From: Paenibacillus sp. JCM 10914
GTDB lineage: Bacteria > Bacillota > Bacilli > Paenibacillales > Paenibacillaceae
Reading direction: 5' to 3'
NCBI RefSeq assembly: GCF_001315105.1
Contig: NZ_BAZR01000028.1
Coordinates: forward strand, 1-64,000
Length of the DNA stretch: 64,000 nucleotides
Program-made: the position numbers and the translations under genes
Part shown: one piece after another, positions 1-8,089 of the stretch
Layout: every line of letters starts with the position of its first letter
Position numbering within the stretch: the first letter of the stretch is position 1
The notes under the pieces: generated by a model
Database searches by the model: none
Told to the model about the DNA's origin: nothing
What the model saw: the letters and a program-made list of their open reading frames with translations, nothing else

Positions 1-178
1 GACGGGGGTGGGATTAATTAGTTATCTCGTGGATGAAGAAGGACTACGCTGCCGTACGGAGATAAGTATAGGTGAGAGGTATCGCGAAGTTCCATTAGAT
101 ATATTGCGCGAAGCGCTGGCATTACTGGGCGAGAAGCTGGAGAAAGCGACAAAACATAAAAGTGAGCAAGGGGAGTAA
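1..178 (+). CDS. C-terminal end of an unidentified protein (partial)
   Basis: An open frame enters from the left edge (codons in phase with position 2) and stops with TAA at 176-178, giving about 58 residues. The tail is helical and charged, ending in a lysine/glutamate-rich stretch. I do not recognise the family from this fragment. The stop lies just before the ATG of the next gene at 183, so the two are probably co-transcribed. Confidence 0.5.
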   Translation, partial: TGVGLISYLVDEEGLRCRTEISIGERYREVPLDILREALALLGEKLEKATKHKSEQGE

Positions 179-182
179 TGAC

Positions 183-911
183 ATGACTCAAAATATATAT
201 GATAATCATCAATTTTTTGAGGGGTACAGTCAATTGAGCCGTTCTGTACACGGTCTGGATGGAGCTGGAGAATGGGACACGATTCGGTCTTTGCTTCCCC
301 GTCTTGAGGGGGCCCAGATCGTTGATTTGGGTTGCGGGCTCGGCTGGTTTTGCCGCTGGGCAAGGCAGCATGGTGCGGTCTCAGTACTTGGCATTGATGT
401 ATCCGAGAATATGCTGACAAGGGCAGAGGCGGAGACTCAGGACGAACATATTAGATACGAAAGAGCGGATTTGGAATCTCTCCAATTAGCGCCTGCGGCC
501 TATGATCTGGTGTATAGCTCACTCGCTTTCCATTATATTGAGAATTTGATGGGATTGTTGAAGCAAGCGTATGACGGGCTGAAGCCCGGAGGGAGTTTGG
601 TGTGCTCGGTGGAGCATCCGATCTATACCGCGTCCAGTAACGCGGGCTGGATACAGCATCCGGATGGGCATAAGACTTGGCCCGTTGACAGCTATCAATA
701 TGAAGGCGTACGCACAACAAACTGGCTGGCTCAAGGGGTCGTGAAGCAGCATCGAACGATGGGAACTTATCTGAACATGCTGATATCGATTGGTTTTATT
801 ATTACTCACGTCGAAGATTGGGGCCCCTCCGAGGAGCAGCTTGCAGCACATCCGGAGTGGGAAGAAGAACGTCATCGGCCGATGTTCTTGCTGATTACGG
901 CACGAAAATAA
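183..911 (+). CDS. class I SAM-dependent methyltransferase
   Basis: A 242-residue cytosolic methyltransferase. The SAM-binding motif I is visible as VDLGCGLGWFC near residue 48, followed by an acidic strand end (GIDVSENML) and the family pattern AYDLVYSSLAFHYI, then LKPGGSLVCSVEHP. This is the layout of UbiE/COQ5-like Methyltransf_11/25 enzymes, whose substrate cannot be read from sequence. I chose ATG 183 because aaGGGGAG at 168-175 gives good spacing; a GTG at 162 would overlap the upstream gene and leave this site inside the coding region. It directly follows the partial gene at the left edge. Confidence 0.85.
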   Translation: MTQNIYDNHQFFEGYSQLSRSVHGLDGAGEWDTIRSLLPRLEGAQIVDLGCGLGWFCRWARQHGAVSVLGIDVSENMLTRAEAETQDEHIRYERADLESLQLAPAAYDLVYSSLAFHYIENLMGLLKQAYDGLKPGGSLVCSVEHPIYTASSNAGWIQHPDGHKTWPVDSYQYEGVRTTNWLAQGVVKQHRTMGTYLNMLISIGFIITHVEDWGPSEEQLAAHPEWEEERHRPMFLLITARK

Positions 912-1032
912 ACGAAACAAATCACAAAGTGTAATCTCTCTGTCATGTTTATGGGTGGTTTTTATCCCGAATTACGTATAAAATTAAGGGATACGTTGAA
1001 CCAGATCATGATAGAAGGGAGTTCTGATTCGG

Positions 1033-1440
1033 ATGATGAGAATATCTGATTTTCTGTTTGCCAAAGACAAGGTAGCCTATATCCATGCAACGGCCAATAT
1101 GCAAGAGGCGATGGATATGTTGGAGAAGAGCCACTATTCAGCAATACCCGTCATTGATGAGAACGATAAGTACGTAGGCACGCTTTCCGAAGGCGATTTA
1201 TTTTGGAAGATGAAGAATACACCGGGATTGACGTTTGATAATCTGGACACCGTTCAGGTATCCGACATCAATCGCCGCATCTATAATGAATGCGTTTCCA
1301 TTCAAGCCAATCTGGATGACATGCTGGAATTGGCAGCCGACCAGAACTTTGTGCCTGTAGTAGAAGAAGGCGAGATCTTCATCGGTATCATTCGTCGCAA
1401 AGACATTATTGAATATTATACTAGTAACATCATGGATTAA
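1033..1440 (+). CDS. two-CBS-domain protein, DarB/YkuL-like
   Basis: A 135-residue soluble protein made only of a Bateman pair. CBS1 covers roughly residues 10-60 (ATANMQEAMDML, SAIPVIDENDKYVG) and CBS2 roughly 78-130 (FVPVVEEGEIFIGIIRRKDI). Such stand-alone pairs bind adenine nucleotides. The phrases DKVAYIH, YSAIPVID, FDNLDTVQVSDI and the FVPV-FIGI-RR tail line up by eye with B. subtilis DarB (YkuL), a c-di-AMP-binding regulator, so a nucleotide-sensing role is a reasonable guess but not proven. The gene stands alone with its own ribosome site (agggag at 1016-1021). Confidence 0.7.
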   Translation: MMRISDFLFAKDKVAYIHATANMQEAMDMLEKSHYSAIPVIDENDKYVGTLSEGDLFWKMKNTPGLTFDNLDTVQVSDINRRIYNECVSIQANLDDMLELAADQNFVPVVEEGEIFIGIIRRKDIIEYYTSNIMD

Positions 1441-1459
1441 TATTCGGCCATAAGATTGT

Positions 1460-1490
1460 CACCTTGCCAGCATATCAAGATGGCAAGGTG
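1460..1490 (+). terminator. stem-loop after the CBS gene
   Basis: A perfect 10-bp stem (caccttgcca / tggcaaggtg) encloses an 11-nt loop, 20 nt after the stop codon. There is no T run on the 3' side, so it is a weak intrinsic terminator or a 3'-end stabilising hairpin. Confidence 0.5.
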
Positions 1491-1611
1491 ATCTTAGGGT
1501 ATGTGCGGCGGACTGTAAATTCAGGTAACAAGGGATTTTCGCTCTGTAGTTCGTCTGCGTCTCCTTGATGTGGCATAACTTGATGTCATATATGGAAGGA
1601 GCTTTGTCATC

Positions 1612-1755
1612 TTGATCTATGTTCTAATCGTTTTTTTAATTATTGAAGTCATAATCATTGAAGTAAGACTTAAGAAAAAGCAGCACAACGATGAACGCAT
1701 CATTGCAAGACTGGACTTATTAATTAAGGAAGTTCGAAATAGGAAGAACCATTAG
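1612..1755 (+). CDS. small single-pass membrane protein, 47 aa
   Basis: A short frame missed by length cut-offs. TTG at 1612-1614 lies about 11 nt after ggaagga (1594-1600). The product is an N-terminal hydrophobic helix of about 18 residues (IYVLIVFLIIEVIIIEV) followed by a charged, helical tail (RLKKKQHNDERIIARLD). That layout, membrane anchor plus cytoplasmic coiled tail, is typical of real small Bacillota proteins and unlikely by chance. It ends 22 nt before the phosphatase gene and could be in the same transcript. Function unknown. Confidence 0.55.
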   Translation: MIYVLIVFLIIEVIIIEVRLKKKQHNDERIIARLDLLIKEVRNRKNH

Positions 1756-1777
1756 CATTCAGGAGGATACGGGAGCT

Positions 1778-2407
1778 ATGGAAAAGCAGCGTATCGTAGA
1801 GATCATCGTGGTTCGCCATGGTATATCGGAAGCAGATATATGGAATCGATGCGAAGGGCGAGCTGATTTTTCATTAACGGCGCTTGGTTTGGAACAGGCC
1901 CAACAGTTGGCGGATTGGATGAAACATGCTTATAAGCTTGATGCGATTTTCTCCAGCCCCTTGGAGCGGGCGAAACAGACGGCAACGGCAATATCGTTAG
2001 CAACACAAACTACGATCGTATACGATGAGGACTTGATGGAATTAAATAACGGGGTGATTGCCGGAATGCTGCGGGAAGAGGCATTGCGCAAATATCCGAT
2101 ACCTGTTGGCGGCCGCAAACGTTATGATGCGATCGAGGCCGGGGAAACGGATATTCATTTTCGGGCCAGGGCTGAGACGTTCATCGCCAAGTTGTTGGAT
2201 CAACTTGATCATGAGTCTGCTATTAATAGCGTGTGCATTGTTTCTCATGGCGGTATGATCTCGATGCTGTTCCGCAGTTTCATGAATCTTCCCTATCATA
2301 CCGAGGTATACGTTCCTACTGGCGATACAGGTGTACATATATGGAGGTACTCTCCTTCCGGCAAGAAGATCATTGCAGCGACCAATCTTCAGGATCATTT
2401 GAGATGA
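1778..2407 (+). CDS. histidine phosphatase (phosphoglycerate mutase) family protein
   Basis: A 209-residue cytosolic protein of the histidine phosphatase superfamily. The catalytic RHG motif is seen at VVRHGISEAD near residue 13, the second conserved block at IFSSPLERAKQTA, and the second catalytic His in VSHGGMISML. The glutamate block EDLMELNNGVIAG matches cofactor-dependent phosphatases related to CobC/GpmB/YhfR rather than true glycolytic mutases. Substrate is unknown. aggagg at 1762-1767 and a closer gggag support ATG 1778. A small membrane ORF lies just upstream. Confidence 0.85.
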   Translation: MEKQRIVEIIVVRHGISEADIWNRCEGRADFSLTALGLEQAQQLADWMKHAYKLDAIFSSPLERAKQTATAISLATQTTIVYDEDLMELNNGVIAGMLREEALRKYPIPVGGRKRYDAIEAGETDIHFRARAETFIAKLLDQLDHESAINSVCIVSHGGMISMLFRSFMNLPYHTEVYVPTGDTGVHIWRYSPSGKKIIAATNLQDHLR

Positions 2408-2452
2408 TGCCTGCAGCGCTGTCTCTGGCACATTTGTCCGTGTTTACCTAAA

Positions 2453-2660
2453 GGATGCAAAAGTGCAGGTATTTTCAGTGGATTTGATCACTTTAGCAGA
2501 AAAAGATGCGTATGTGCAGGTTTTCATCTTCCATTCATCGGATTAGCCATAAAATGAGCAAAAAGCCTGCACATTTGCAGGCTTTTAGTATATATCGAAT
2601 CTTCGGTCCATGAATTCCTGCATATTTGCAGGAATTTTTTTCATTGGTGATCACCAGTGA
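2453..2660. repeat. four-copy TGCAGG intergenic repeat array
   Basis: TGCAGG occurs at 2464, 2515, 2576 and 2627, that is at 51-, 61- and 51-nt spacing, each followed by a T-rich stretch (TATTTT, TTTT, CTTTT, AATTTT). Ten bases before each core is a partner sequence: GATGCA, GATGCG, CCTGCA and CCTGCA. In the last two copies this makes perfect hairpins CCTGCA-N4-TGCAGG followed by T runs. Copies 1 and 4 also share a similar tail (cagtgga-tttgatcac / cattggtgatcac). No gene is visible here. The last two hairpins could terminate transcription of the phosphatase gene; the array as a whole is unexplained. Confidence 0.7.
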
Positions 2661-2851
2661 ACTGCCGGAAAACCGCGCATCCATCCACTGCAAGAAGTAA
2701 GAAGGGGACCTTTGCAAGTTCAGACGACTTTAGGGGTATCTACTTGTTTTGATTGTTATCCAAACCGAATATCGTCCTGAATAGATGGTAAAACTAGGAG
2801 GAATTCAGGAAAAAATCAAGTGAGCATTGTGTGAATTCCACCGGCTGGCTG

Positions 2852-2890
2852 CCTCCCGAACCATGACGTACAACTGGATGGTTTGGGAGG
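2852..2890. repeat. 13-bp inverted repeat at the CNNM promoter
   Basis: CCTCCCGAACCAT (2852-2864) and ATGGTTTGGGAGG (2878-2890) are inverted with one mismatch (G-T in RNA), separated by 13 nt. It lies directly upstream of an extended -10 sequence, covering the -35 region, so an operator is more likely than a terminator for the gene downstream. Confidence 0.5.
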
Positions 2891-2895
2891 TATCA

Positions 2896-2904
2896 TGATA
2901 TAAT
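2896..2904 (+). promoter_or_regulatory. extended -10 promoter TGaTATAAT
   Basis: A perfect TATAAT (2899-2904) with the TGN extension, about 230 nt before the first CNNM gene. No good -35 is seen; that region is occupied by the inverted repeat at 2852-2890. It would give a leader RNA of about 220 nt. Confidence 0.5.
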
Positions 2905-2951
2905 TTGGTTTGTAAGACAGAAATCATGACAGTCGGAGAGGAGGAAACACA

Positions 2952-2993
2952 TTGGGAAGGCGTTATTTTGTTTTGCTGAAGCTGCGGAATTAA
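2952..2993 (+). CDS. possible 13-aa leader peptide before the CNNM genes
   Basis: gaggagg (2938-2944) is followed after 7 nt by TTG and a 13-codon frame encoding MGRRYFVLLKLRN, ending in TAA. The ribosome site is among the best in the region yet serves no long gene. The end of the frame overlaps a perfect palindrome CGGAATTAATTCCG (2985-2998). This is the arrangement expected of a regulatory leader peptide, but no alternative terminator or antiterminator pair was worked out, and a chance ORF is possible. Confidence 0.35.
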   Translation: MGRRYFVLLKLRN

Positions 2994-3100
2994 TTCCGTT
3001 CGTCCAACACCGATTTCAATCAACACATTACACACAATGCAGCTGGTTACGGGCGGTATCAGCAACATCCTATGCCTCTTCAGCCGCTGTAATTATTTCT

Positions 3101-3133
3101 GGAGGTGAATCCCTCAGGAGAGGGAAATAATTG
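3101..3133 (+). promoter_or_regulatory. ribosome site bridged by a hairpin, first CNNM gene
   Basis: The Shine-Dalgarno ggaggtga (3101-3108) is 22 nt before the TTG start at 3131, far too distant. Between them CCCTC (3111-3115) and GAGGG (3120-3124) form a 5-bp hairpin with loop agga. Folding it out brings the effective spacing to about 8-9 nt. The same design, with a different loop, is found at 4476-4510 before the second paralogue. Confidence 0.6.
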
Positions 3134-4437
3134 GACATTATTACCATCATGAACTTAATCATACTCGCTATATTGATTGCGCTTACAGCGTTCTTTGTCG
3201 CATCTGAATTTGCGGTCGTCAAAATTCGAATGTCGCGTATCGATCAATTAATCGCGGAAGGCAATAAGAAGGCGGTTATGGCCAAGAAAGTAGCGAGCGA
3301 TCTCGACTATTATCTCTCCGCTTGTCAGCTCGGAATTACCGTAACGGCACTCGGACTTGGTGCCATCGGTAAACCAGCAGTGGAGCGCTTGATGTATCCG
3401 GTATTTGAATGGCTTAACGTGTCACAATCCACATCTTCGATCGCGTCTTATGCGATTGCCTTTATTCTCGTGACGTTCCTGCACGTTGTTGTCGGAGAGA
3501 TGGCACCGAAGACCCTGGCGATTCAATTCGCGGAGAAGATGACGATGCTGCTTGCAGCACCACTCTATTGGTTCGGTAAAATCATGTATCCGTTCATATG
3601 GGCATTAAATGGGACTTCACGGGTCTTACTTCGTGCATTTGGTGTAAAGCCAGCCGGGCACGAAGAGATTTACTCCGAGGACGAACTGCGAATTATTATG
3701 ACCCAGAGTTTCCAAGGCGGCGAGATTAATCAAACCGAGCTTGCTATATGGAGAACGTATTTGCCTTTGACGAACGGGTAACGAAGGATATCATGGTACC
3801 TCGGATGGAATTGGTAACGCTGGATAAGAGCATGTCCGATGCCGAGATTATCAGCGTCATGGACGAGAACAATTACACCCGTTATCCGGTGACGGAAAAC
3901 GGTAACAAGGACCATATTGTTGGCGTTGTTAATGCGAAGAAGATGCTGCCGCATATCGTTGCGGGAAGAGAATATAAACTGGAAGAGTTCATCCGCAGTT
4001 TACCGATCGTGCTTGAGGTGACTCCTATTCATGAAGCCATGCTGAAAATGCAGCAGGAGAGCGTCCATATGGCGCTCGTTATCGATGAATACGGCGGCAC
4101 ATCAGGTATCCTGACGATGGAGGATATTCTGGAAGAGATTGTCGGAGAAATCCGAGATGAATTTGATGCTGATGAAGTTGCGGATATACAGAAGACAGGA
4201 GATCAGGAATATATGATCAACGGTCGTGTTCTCTTGGATGATCTTGAACGTCGATTCGGCTTGGTATTCGAGGATCGGGAAGAGGTCGATACGATTGGTG
4301 GATGGATCCAATACCGAAGCGAGAATACGGTTCAGGATGGGGATCAGATTAAGCAGGATGAGCACCTCTGGACTGTAGCCGAGACGGATAATTATCAGAT
4401 CAAACAAGTCGTATTGAAATATAGCGTATCGGAATAG
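3131..4437 (+). pseudogene. CNNM/CBS transporter-associated membrane protein, frameshifted
   Basis: Two overlapping frames (3131-3781 and 3748-4437) together encode one CNNM (DUF21) - CBS pair - CorC_HlyC protein of about 434 residues, the family of B. subtilis MpfA (YhdP), linked to Mg2+ efflux. The first piece has the membrane domain (LTAFFVASEFAVVKIRMSRI; FLHVVVGEMAPKTLAIQF) and the second has both CBS domains (NYTRYPVTENG; MEDILEEIVGEIRDEF) and the C-terminal CorC domain. Comparison with the intact paralogue at 4508 places one missing base near 3742-3747, where the paralogue reads ELEYLKNIFAFDER. The start is TTG 3131 with the hairpin-bridged ribosome site. Both parts are otherwise intact, so a sequencing error or very recent mutation is likely. 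Confidence 0.85.
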
Positions 4438-4475
4438 TGGTAGGATCACCCGGCAACTTGAGATGAATATAATGT

Positions 4476-4510
4476 GGAGGTGAATCCCTCGATAAAGAGG
4501 GAAATCATTG
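4476..4510 (+). promoter_or_regulatory. ribosome site bridged by a hairpin, second CNNM gene
   Basis: ggaggtga (4476-4483), then CCCTC (4486-4490) pairing with GAGGG (4497-4501) across loop gataaa, then 6 nt and TTG 4508. Stem, flanks and distances match those at 3101-3133, while the loop differs in sequence and length. Confidence 0.6.
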
Positions 4511-5581
4511 GACGGAATAATTGGATTAAACTTAGTTTTAGTGGCCGTGTTCATCGGTTTGACCGCGTTCTTCGTCGGCGCCGAATTTGCTATATTGAAG
4601 GTCAGAATGTCAAGAATCGACCAGTTGATTGCAGATGGCAACAAGAAAGCGATTATGGCCAAAAAAGTAGCCCACGAGCTAGATTACTATCTGTCAGCGT
4701 GTCAGCTGGGTATTACGATTACAGCGCTCGTGTTGGGTGCGCTTGGTGAACCGACGGTGGAGCGGATGCTCCATCCGTTGTTCGAGCGATTCGATGTCCC
4801 GGCCGCTGTAGCGACAGTGCTCTCGTATGCGATCGCTTTATCGATCATCACGTTCTTGCACGTTGTCCTGGGCGAGCTGGCACCCAAGACGCTGGCTATT
4901 CAGTTCGCTGAGAAGATGACGTTAATGCTGGCAACACCGTTGTACTGGTTCGGTCGGATTATGTACCCGTTCATCTATGCTCTGAATGGAGCCGCGACTT
5001 TATTACTCCGTCTCTTTGGGGTAAAGCCCGCCGGTCATGAAACGGTCCACTCCGAAGAGGAATTGAAATGGATCGTTGATCAGAGTTATGAGAGTGGTGA
5101 GATTAACAAGACGGAGCTTGAGTATTTGAAGAACATCTTTGCTTTTGACGAGCGCAAGCTGCAAGAGATTATGATTCCACGTGAACACATGATTACACTT
5201 GAGCAAGGCATGTCCTTAGATAACATTATGCAGGTGCTGGATCAACACGATTACACAAGGTATCCGGTAACCAAAGCGGGTCAGCAGAATCAAATCATCG
5301 GATTTATTAATACGAAAGAGATGCTGACCAGTCTTGCGGCCGGAAGGAACTCGAAACTTCGAGAATTTGTCCATCCGATGCCGCGTTTCTCAGAGTCTTC
5401 TCCGATCAAAGACGTTCTCATCAAAATGCAGCAGAGCCGAGTCCATGTGGCTATCGTGACGAATGCAGCCCATGAGCTTGTTGGTCTTGTAACGATGGAA
5501 GATATATTGGAGGAAATCGTCGGAGATATCCGAGATGAATCAGATCCTCGTGAGCTGATGAGACCTAGCATATCCACTTAA
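4508..5581 (+). CDS. CNNM/CBS membrane protein lacking the CorC domain
   Basis: A 357-residue paralogue of the preceding gene. The N-terminal CNNM domain (about 1-195) holds hydrophobic segments LNLVLVAVFIGLTAFFVGAEF, the stretch AVATVLSYAIALSIITFLHV and the conserved GELAPKTLAIQFAEKM. Two CBS domains follow (about 210-340; DYTRYPVTKAG, LVTMEDILEEIVGDIRDE). It stops shortly after the second CBS, so the usual C-terminal CorC_HlyC domain (present in the neighbour) is absent. Family members are implicated in Mg2+ or other cation homeostasis. The start is TTG with an SD separated from it by a small hairpin. The intergenic distance of 70 nt suggests one operon of two paralogues. Confidence 0.88.
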   Translation: MDGIIGLNLVLVAVFIGLTAFFVGAEFAILKVRMSRIDQLIADGNKKAIMAKKVAHELDYYLSACQLGITITALVLGALGEPTVERMLHPLFERFDVPAAVATVLSYAIALSIITFLHVVLGELAPKTLAIQFAEKMTLMLATPLYWFGRIMYPFIYALNGAATLLLRLFGVKPAGHETVHSEEELKWIVDQSYESGEINKTELEYLKNIFAFDERKLQEIMIPREHMITLEQGMSLDNIMQVLDQHDYTRYPVTKAGQQNQIIGFINTKEMLTSLAAGRNSKLREFVHPMPRFSESSPIKDVLIKMQQSRVHVAIVTNAAHELVGLVTMEDILEEIVGDIRDESDPRELMRPSIST

Positions 5582-5588
5582 TGTCATA

Positions 5589-5629
5589 TGCCTTCTCGCT
5601 TCCGTTTAGGAAGCGGGGAGGCATTCTTT
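5589..5629 (+). terminator. intrinsic terminator after the CNNM pair
   Basis: A 15-bp stem with two G-T pairs (tgccttctcgcttcc / ggaagcggggaggca) and a 5-nt loop is followed by ttcttta, directly after the stop codon. Confidence 0.8.
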
Positions 5630-5747
5630 ATGGAACGGGATTTTTTCCAAATATATTGGTGTTCGAGAGAAACTTTTTTGCCAAAATTTACGTCTAATAG
5701 AGTGACCTTATGGAAAATATCAAAAAAGTATCAGAAGGAGTCATGTA

Positions 5748-7922
5748 ATGAAATTAAAGAAACGCTCACTGCTTACCGTATTGGCTGTCGCTCATATTGC
5801 TGCAGCATATCCGGTAAGCGCGGATGCAACCGCCGCAGACAAGACACCGATTCAAGCCACCCAGGAAACCATGCAAACCCAGGATCAGACCGGAGAAGTC
5901 AACACGCAAGAATCGACTGGTGATGAAGCCACGGATTCGGAAGCACCGGTAGAAACGACCTCTGGCGAGGCTCAGGAAGCTACGAATGAAGCTCAGGCAA
6001 CTGAAAATACAGCTAATGAGGTTAAAGCCAATAATCAAGTTGCAAGCGGTAGTAAAGAACTCATCCTTCATTTTAACAGTACCAAAATGGTCCATGATGG
6101 TGTTACATACAACTCCCCGCAACCGATGCAAGTGGTTAAAGGCGTATCGTATGTACCGATACGGGCACTTGTGGATCGCGTAGGGTTCAACGTGAAATAT
6201 GATGGCAAGACCAAAGAAACCATCATAACCAAGGGAAGCAATGAGCTTCGCTTTAAGACGGACAGTGACAAATATACCGTTAATGGTGTTGTCAAACCTA
6301 TGAAAGGGACCTCGTATCAGACCAAGAACACGTTTATGGTTCCTTTGACGGCGATTATGCAGGCACTCGAAATTCCTTACAAAGTTGATAATGTCGGTAA
6401 GCGCGTAATCATGAGCCTCGAAACCAAGCCGGTGGCGAAGTTTACAGTCGGACCGAAAGAGATTTTTGCAGGACAGACCACAGTTACTTACACACCGCAG
6501 GTGGAGAATGCCGAAGGCGAGATTATCGATGAACGCTGGGAAGGCAATCGTGAGATGTTCGATCAACCCGGCCAATATGTCGTAACGTATTCGGTTCAGG
6601 ATTCGACCGGAACATGGAGTGATCCATATAGTCAGACGATTACCGTTCTCCAACCGAACTTGCCTCCAGTGGCGATGTTCGAGACGGACAAGTCCGAATA
6701 TAAGATGGGTGAACTGATTACGTACACAAACCTCAGTTCCGACGATCAGGATAAGAGCGAGGATTTGACATACAAGTGGGAGAACAATGCTTATGCTTTC
6801 TTCACACCAGGTGTTCATACGATTCGTTTGACGGTAACGGACAAGAAGGGACTAAGCTCAAGCTACGAGAAGACCATATATGTAAATTCAGAGACGTTGT
6901 ATAATGAAGATGATTTCAACAAGCTCTTTATACCAGCAGGGGAGAAATATTCATTCACAGAAGCAGTTACATCCCGGCCGAAGATCAATTATGATTTCTT
7001 CAACGAACCAAGCACATTGATCCGCAGCAACAGCCCGGAAACCGTAAACAGCGAAGGTATCGTGTATCGTGAAACGGCGAGCGGGGATATGAGATTCATG
7101 ATTCACCATGTGAACAACTTGAATAAAGATGTGAAGATGTATGTTGTTGCAACGAATAAGAACACGGTTCCTGTGGAACTTAGACAAGATTATCTAGGAT
7201 TTGCAGGGCCATCTCCAATCGCAACAGCTGCGGGGAAACGTTCCGTACTCAACTACTTCCAGTCCATGCAGGACCTGTCGAAGCAGATGAGCGTCACACT
7301 CGCTCCAGGCGAGCAGAAGCTCGTTATGACCGAGTTGAGTGCAATCCGCATGAAGCAAGGCCATGTGATCTCCTTGTACTCGGATATGTACAGCGATCTG
7401 CCGTTACAGTTCGATGTGATCATGATCGACGACAAAGCAGACCCATTGAAAGTGCTCGGTCAATTGCCAATTCTCGATCGGGACGGCGTGCATAATCGCG
7501 GAACCTATCCAGATTCAACACGTATCATTCAGTATTCCGATCTAGTTGGAGCTGTACCGCAGCGTCTGATTCTGGGAGATAACTTCGACGATCCGAATCT
7601 GCAAGGTAGGGACCCGATGGTGGGTGACATTACGCACAATACCGGTAACTTCGGAGTGCTGTACAAAATCACGCTCGACCGTGTAGCAGCGGAGACGTTA
7701 ATTTCCTTTAATCCTCGCGGTGGTAAGTATTCAGGTTACGCAACGGTTAATGGCTCGATCATTCCGATCTACTCATTGGGTCAAGTAGCGACCGGCGAGC
7801 AAGCCGTTCTCTACCGGACAGGGCAGTATGAACAGAAGGTCGAGATTATGTTGACAGCCGCACCGGGTAGTAACTTGCCGATTAACCTCTTGTTCACGCC
7901 GCTGCCTGAGGTTGTGCGCTAA
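5748..7922 (+). CDS. secreted stalk-domain protein with PKD-like region
   Basis: A 724-residue exported protein. Residues 1-26 form a signal peptide (KKR, then LLTVLAVAHIAAAYPVSADA). About 30-95 is a Thr/Glu/Gln-rich linker. About 100-225 is a copper-amine-oxidase N-terminal-like (stalk) domain (FNSTKMVHDGVTY, GVSYVPIRALVDRVGF, NTFMVPLTAIMQAL), common in Paenibacillus cell-surface proteins and not itself an enzyme. About 230-380 holds PKD/Ig-like repeats (YVVTYSVQDSTGTWSDPYSQ; HTIRLTVTDKKGLSSSY). The last 340 residues I do not recognise. aaggag and 8-nt spacing support ATG 5748. A strong terminator follows at 7962. Probably an envelope or polysaccharide-binding protein. Confidence 0.8.
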   Translation: MKLKKRSLLTVLAVAHIAAAYPVSADATAADKTPIQATQETMQTQDQTGEVNTQESTGDEATDSEAPVETTSGEAQEATNEAQATENTANEVKANNQVASGSKELILHFNSTKMVHDGVTYNSPQPMQVVKGVSYVPIRALVDRVGFNVKYDGKTKETIITKGSNELRFKTDSDKYTVNGVVKPMKGTSYQTKNTFMVPLTAIMQALEIPYKVDNVGKRVIMSLETKPVAKFTVGPKEIFAGQTTVTYTPQVENAEGEIIDERWEGNREMFDQPGQYVVTYSVQDSTGTWSDPYSQTITVLQPNLPPVAMFETDKSEYKMGELITYTNLSSDDQDKSEDLTYKWENNAYAFFTPGVHTIRLTVTDKKGLSSSYEKTIYVNSETLYNEDDFNKLFIPAGEKYSFTEAVTSRPKINYDFFNEPSTLIRSNSPETVNSEGIVYRETASGDMRFMIHHVNNLNKDVKMYVVATNKNTVPVELRQDYLGFAGPSPIATAAGKRSVLNYFQSMQDLSKQMSVTLAPGEQKLVMTELSAIRMKQGHVISLYSDMYSDLPLQFDVIMIDDKADPLKVLGQLPILDRDGVHNRGTYPDSTRIIQYSDLVGAVPQRLILGDNFDDPNLQGRDPMVGDITHNTGNFGVLYKITLDRVAAETLISFNPRGGKYSGYATVNGSIIPIYSLGQVATGEQAVLYRTGQYEQKVEIMLTAAPGSNLPINLLFTPLPEVVR

Positions 7923-7961
7923 GTGACGGATCTGATCAAACAAGAATAATGCATTTCATAT

Positions 7962-7996
7962 TAACCCCTTACTTGCAACTTGTAAGGGGTTATTTT
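7962..7996 (+). terminator. intrinsic terminator of the stalk-protein gene
   Basis: An 11-bp perfect stem (taaccccttac / gtaaggggtta) with a 9-nt loop is followed by tttta, 40 nt after the stop. Confidence 0.85.
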
Positions 7997-8024
7997 ATGT
8001 GTAACGATTTTATTTTTTGGATTC

Positions 8025-8055
8025 TGTCTCTTTTTTGCATGCAGAAGTGTTATAC
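8025..8055 (+). promoter_or_regulatory. candidate autoregulatory ECF promoter (copy 1)
   Basis: TGTCTC (8025-8030), 16 nt, GTGTTATAC (8047-8055), 34 nt before the sigma-factor start. The same two blocks with identical spacing occur at 9624-9654 before the secreted sensor-like gene. Outside the blocks the sequences differ. This is what a shared -35/-10 pair for the sigma factor encoded here would look like. Confidence 0.6.
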
Positions 8056-8089
8056 ACCGTATTACAGGAAAGCGGGGTGCGCGTTTGTC

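Noticed and set aside
2453..2660. CRISPR array
   Set aside because: The repeats are too short and too diverged, with uneven spacing and hairpin/T-run structure; no cas genes are present.
2852..3130. Mg2+ (M-box/ykoK) riboswitch before the CNNM operon
   Set aside because: I could not find the conserved M-box core segments; only the inverted repeat, a leader ORF and the SD hairpin are visible.
3105..3180. GTG-started frames overlapping the CNNM ribosome-site hairpins as conserved uORFs
   Set aside because: The two frames stand in different phases relative to the gene starts and differ in sequence and length, so only the RNA stem is conserved.
3742..3760. Programmed ribosomal frameshift in the first CNNM gene
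   Set aside because: No slippery heptamer or downstream pseudoknot is evident, and the intact paralogue shows that one continuous frame is normal.
5766..6818. 350-residue open frame on the minus strand opposite the stalk-protein gene
   Set aside because: It is antisense to a clear secreted protein, has no ribosome site, and its Arg/His/Cys-rich composition is that of a shadow frame.
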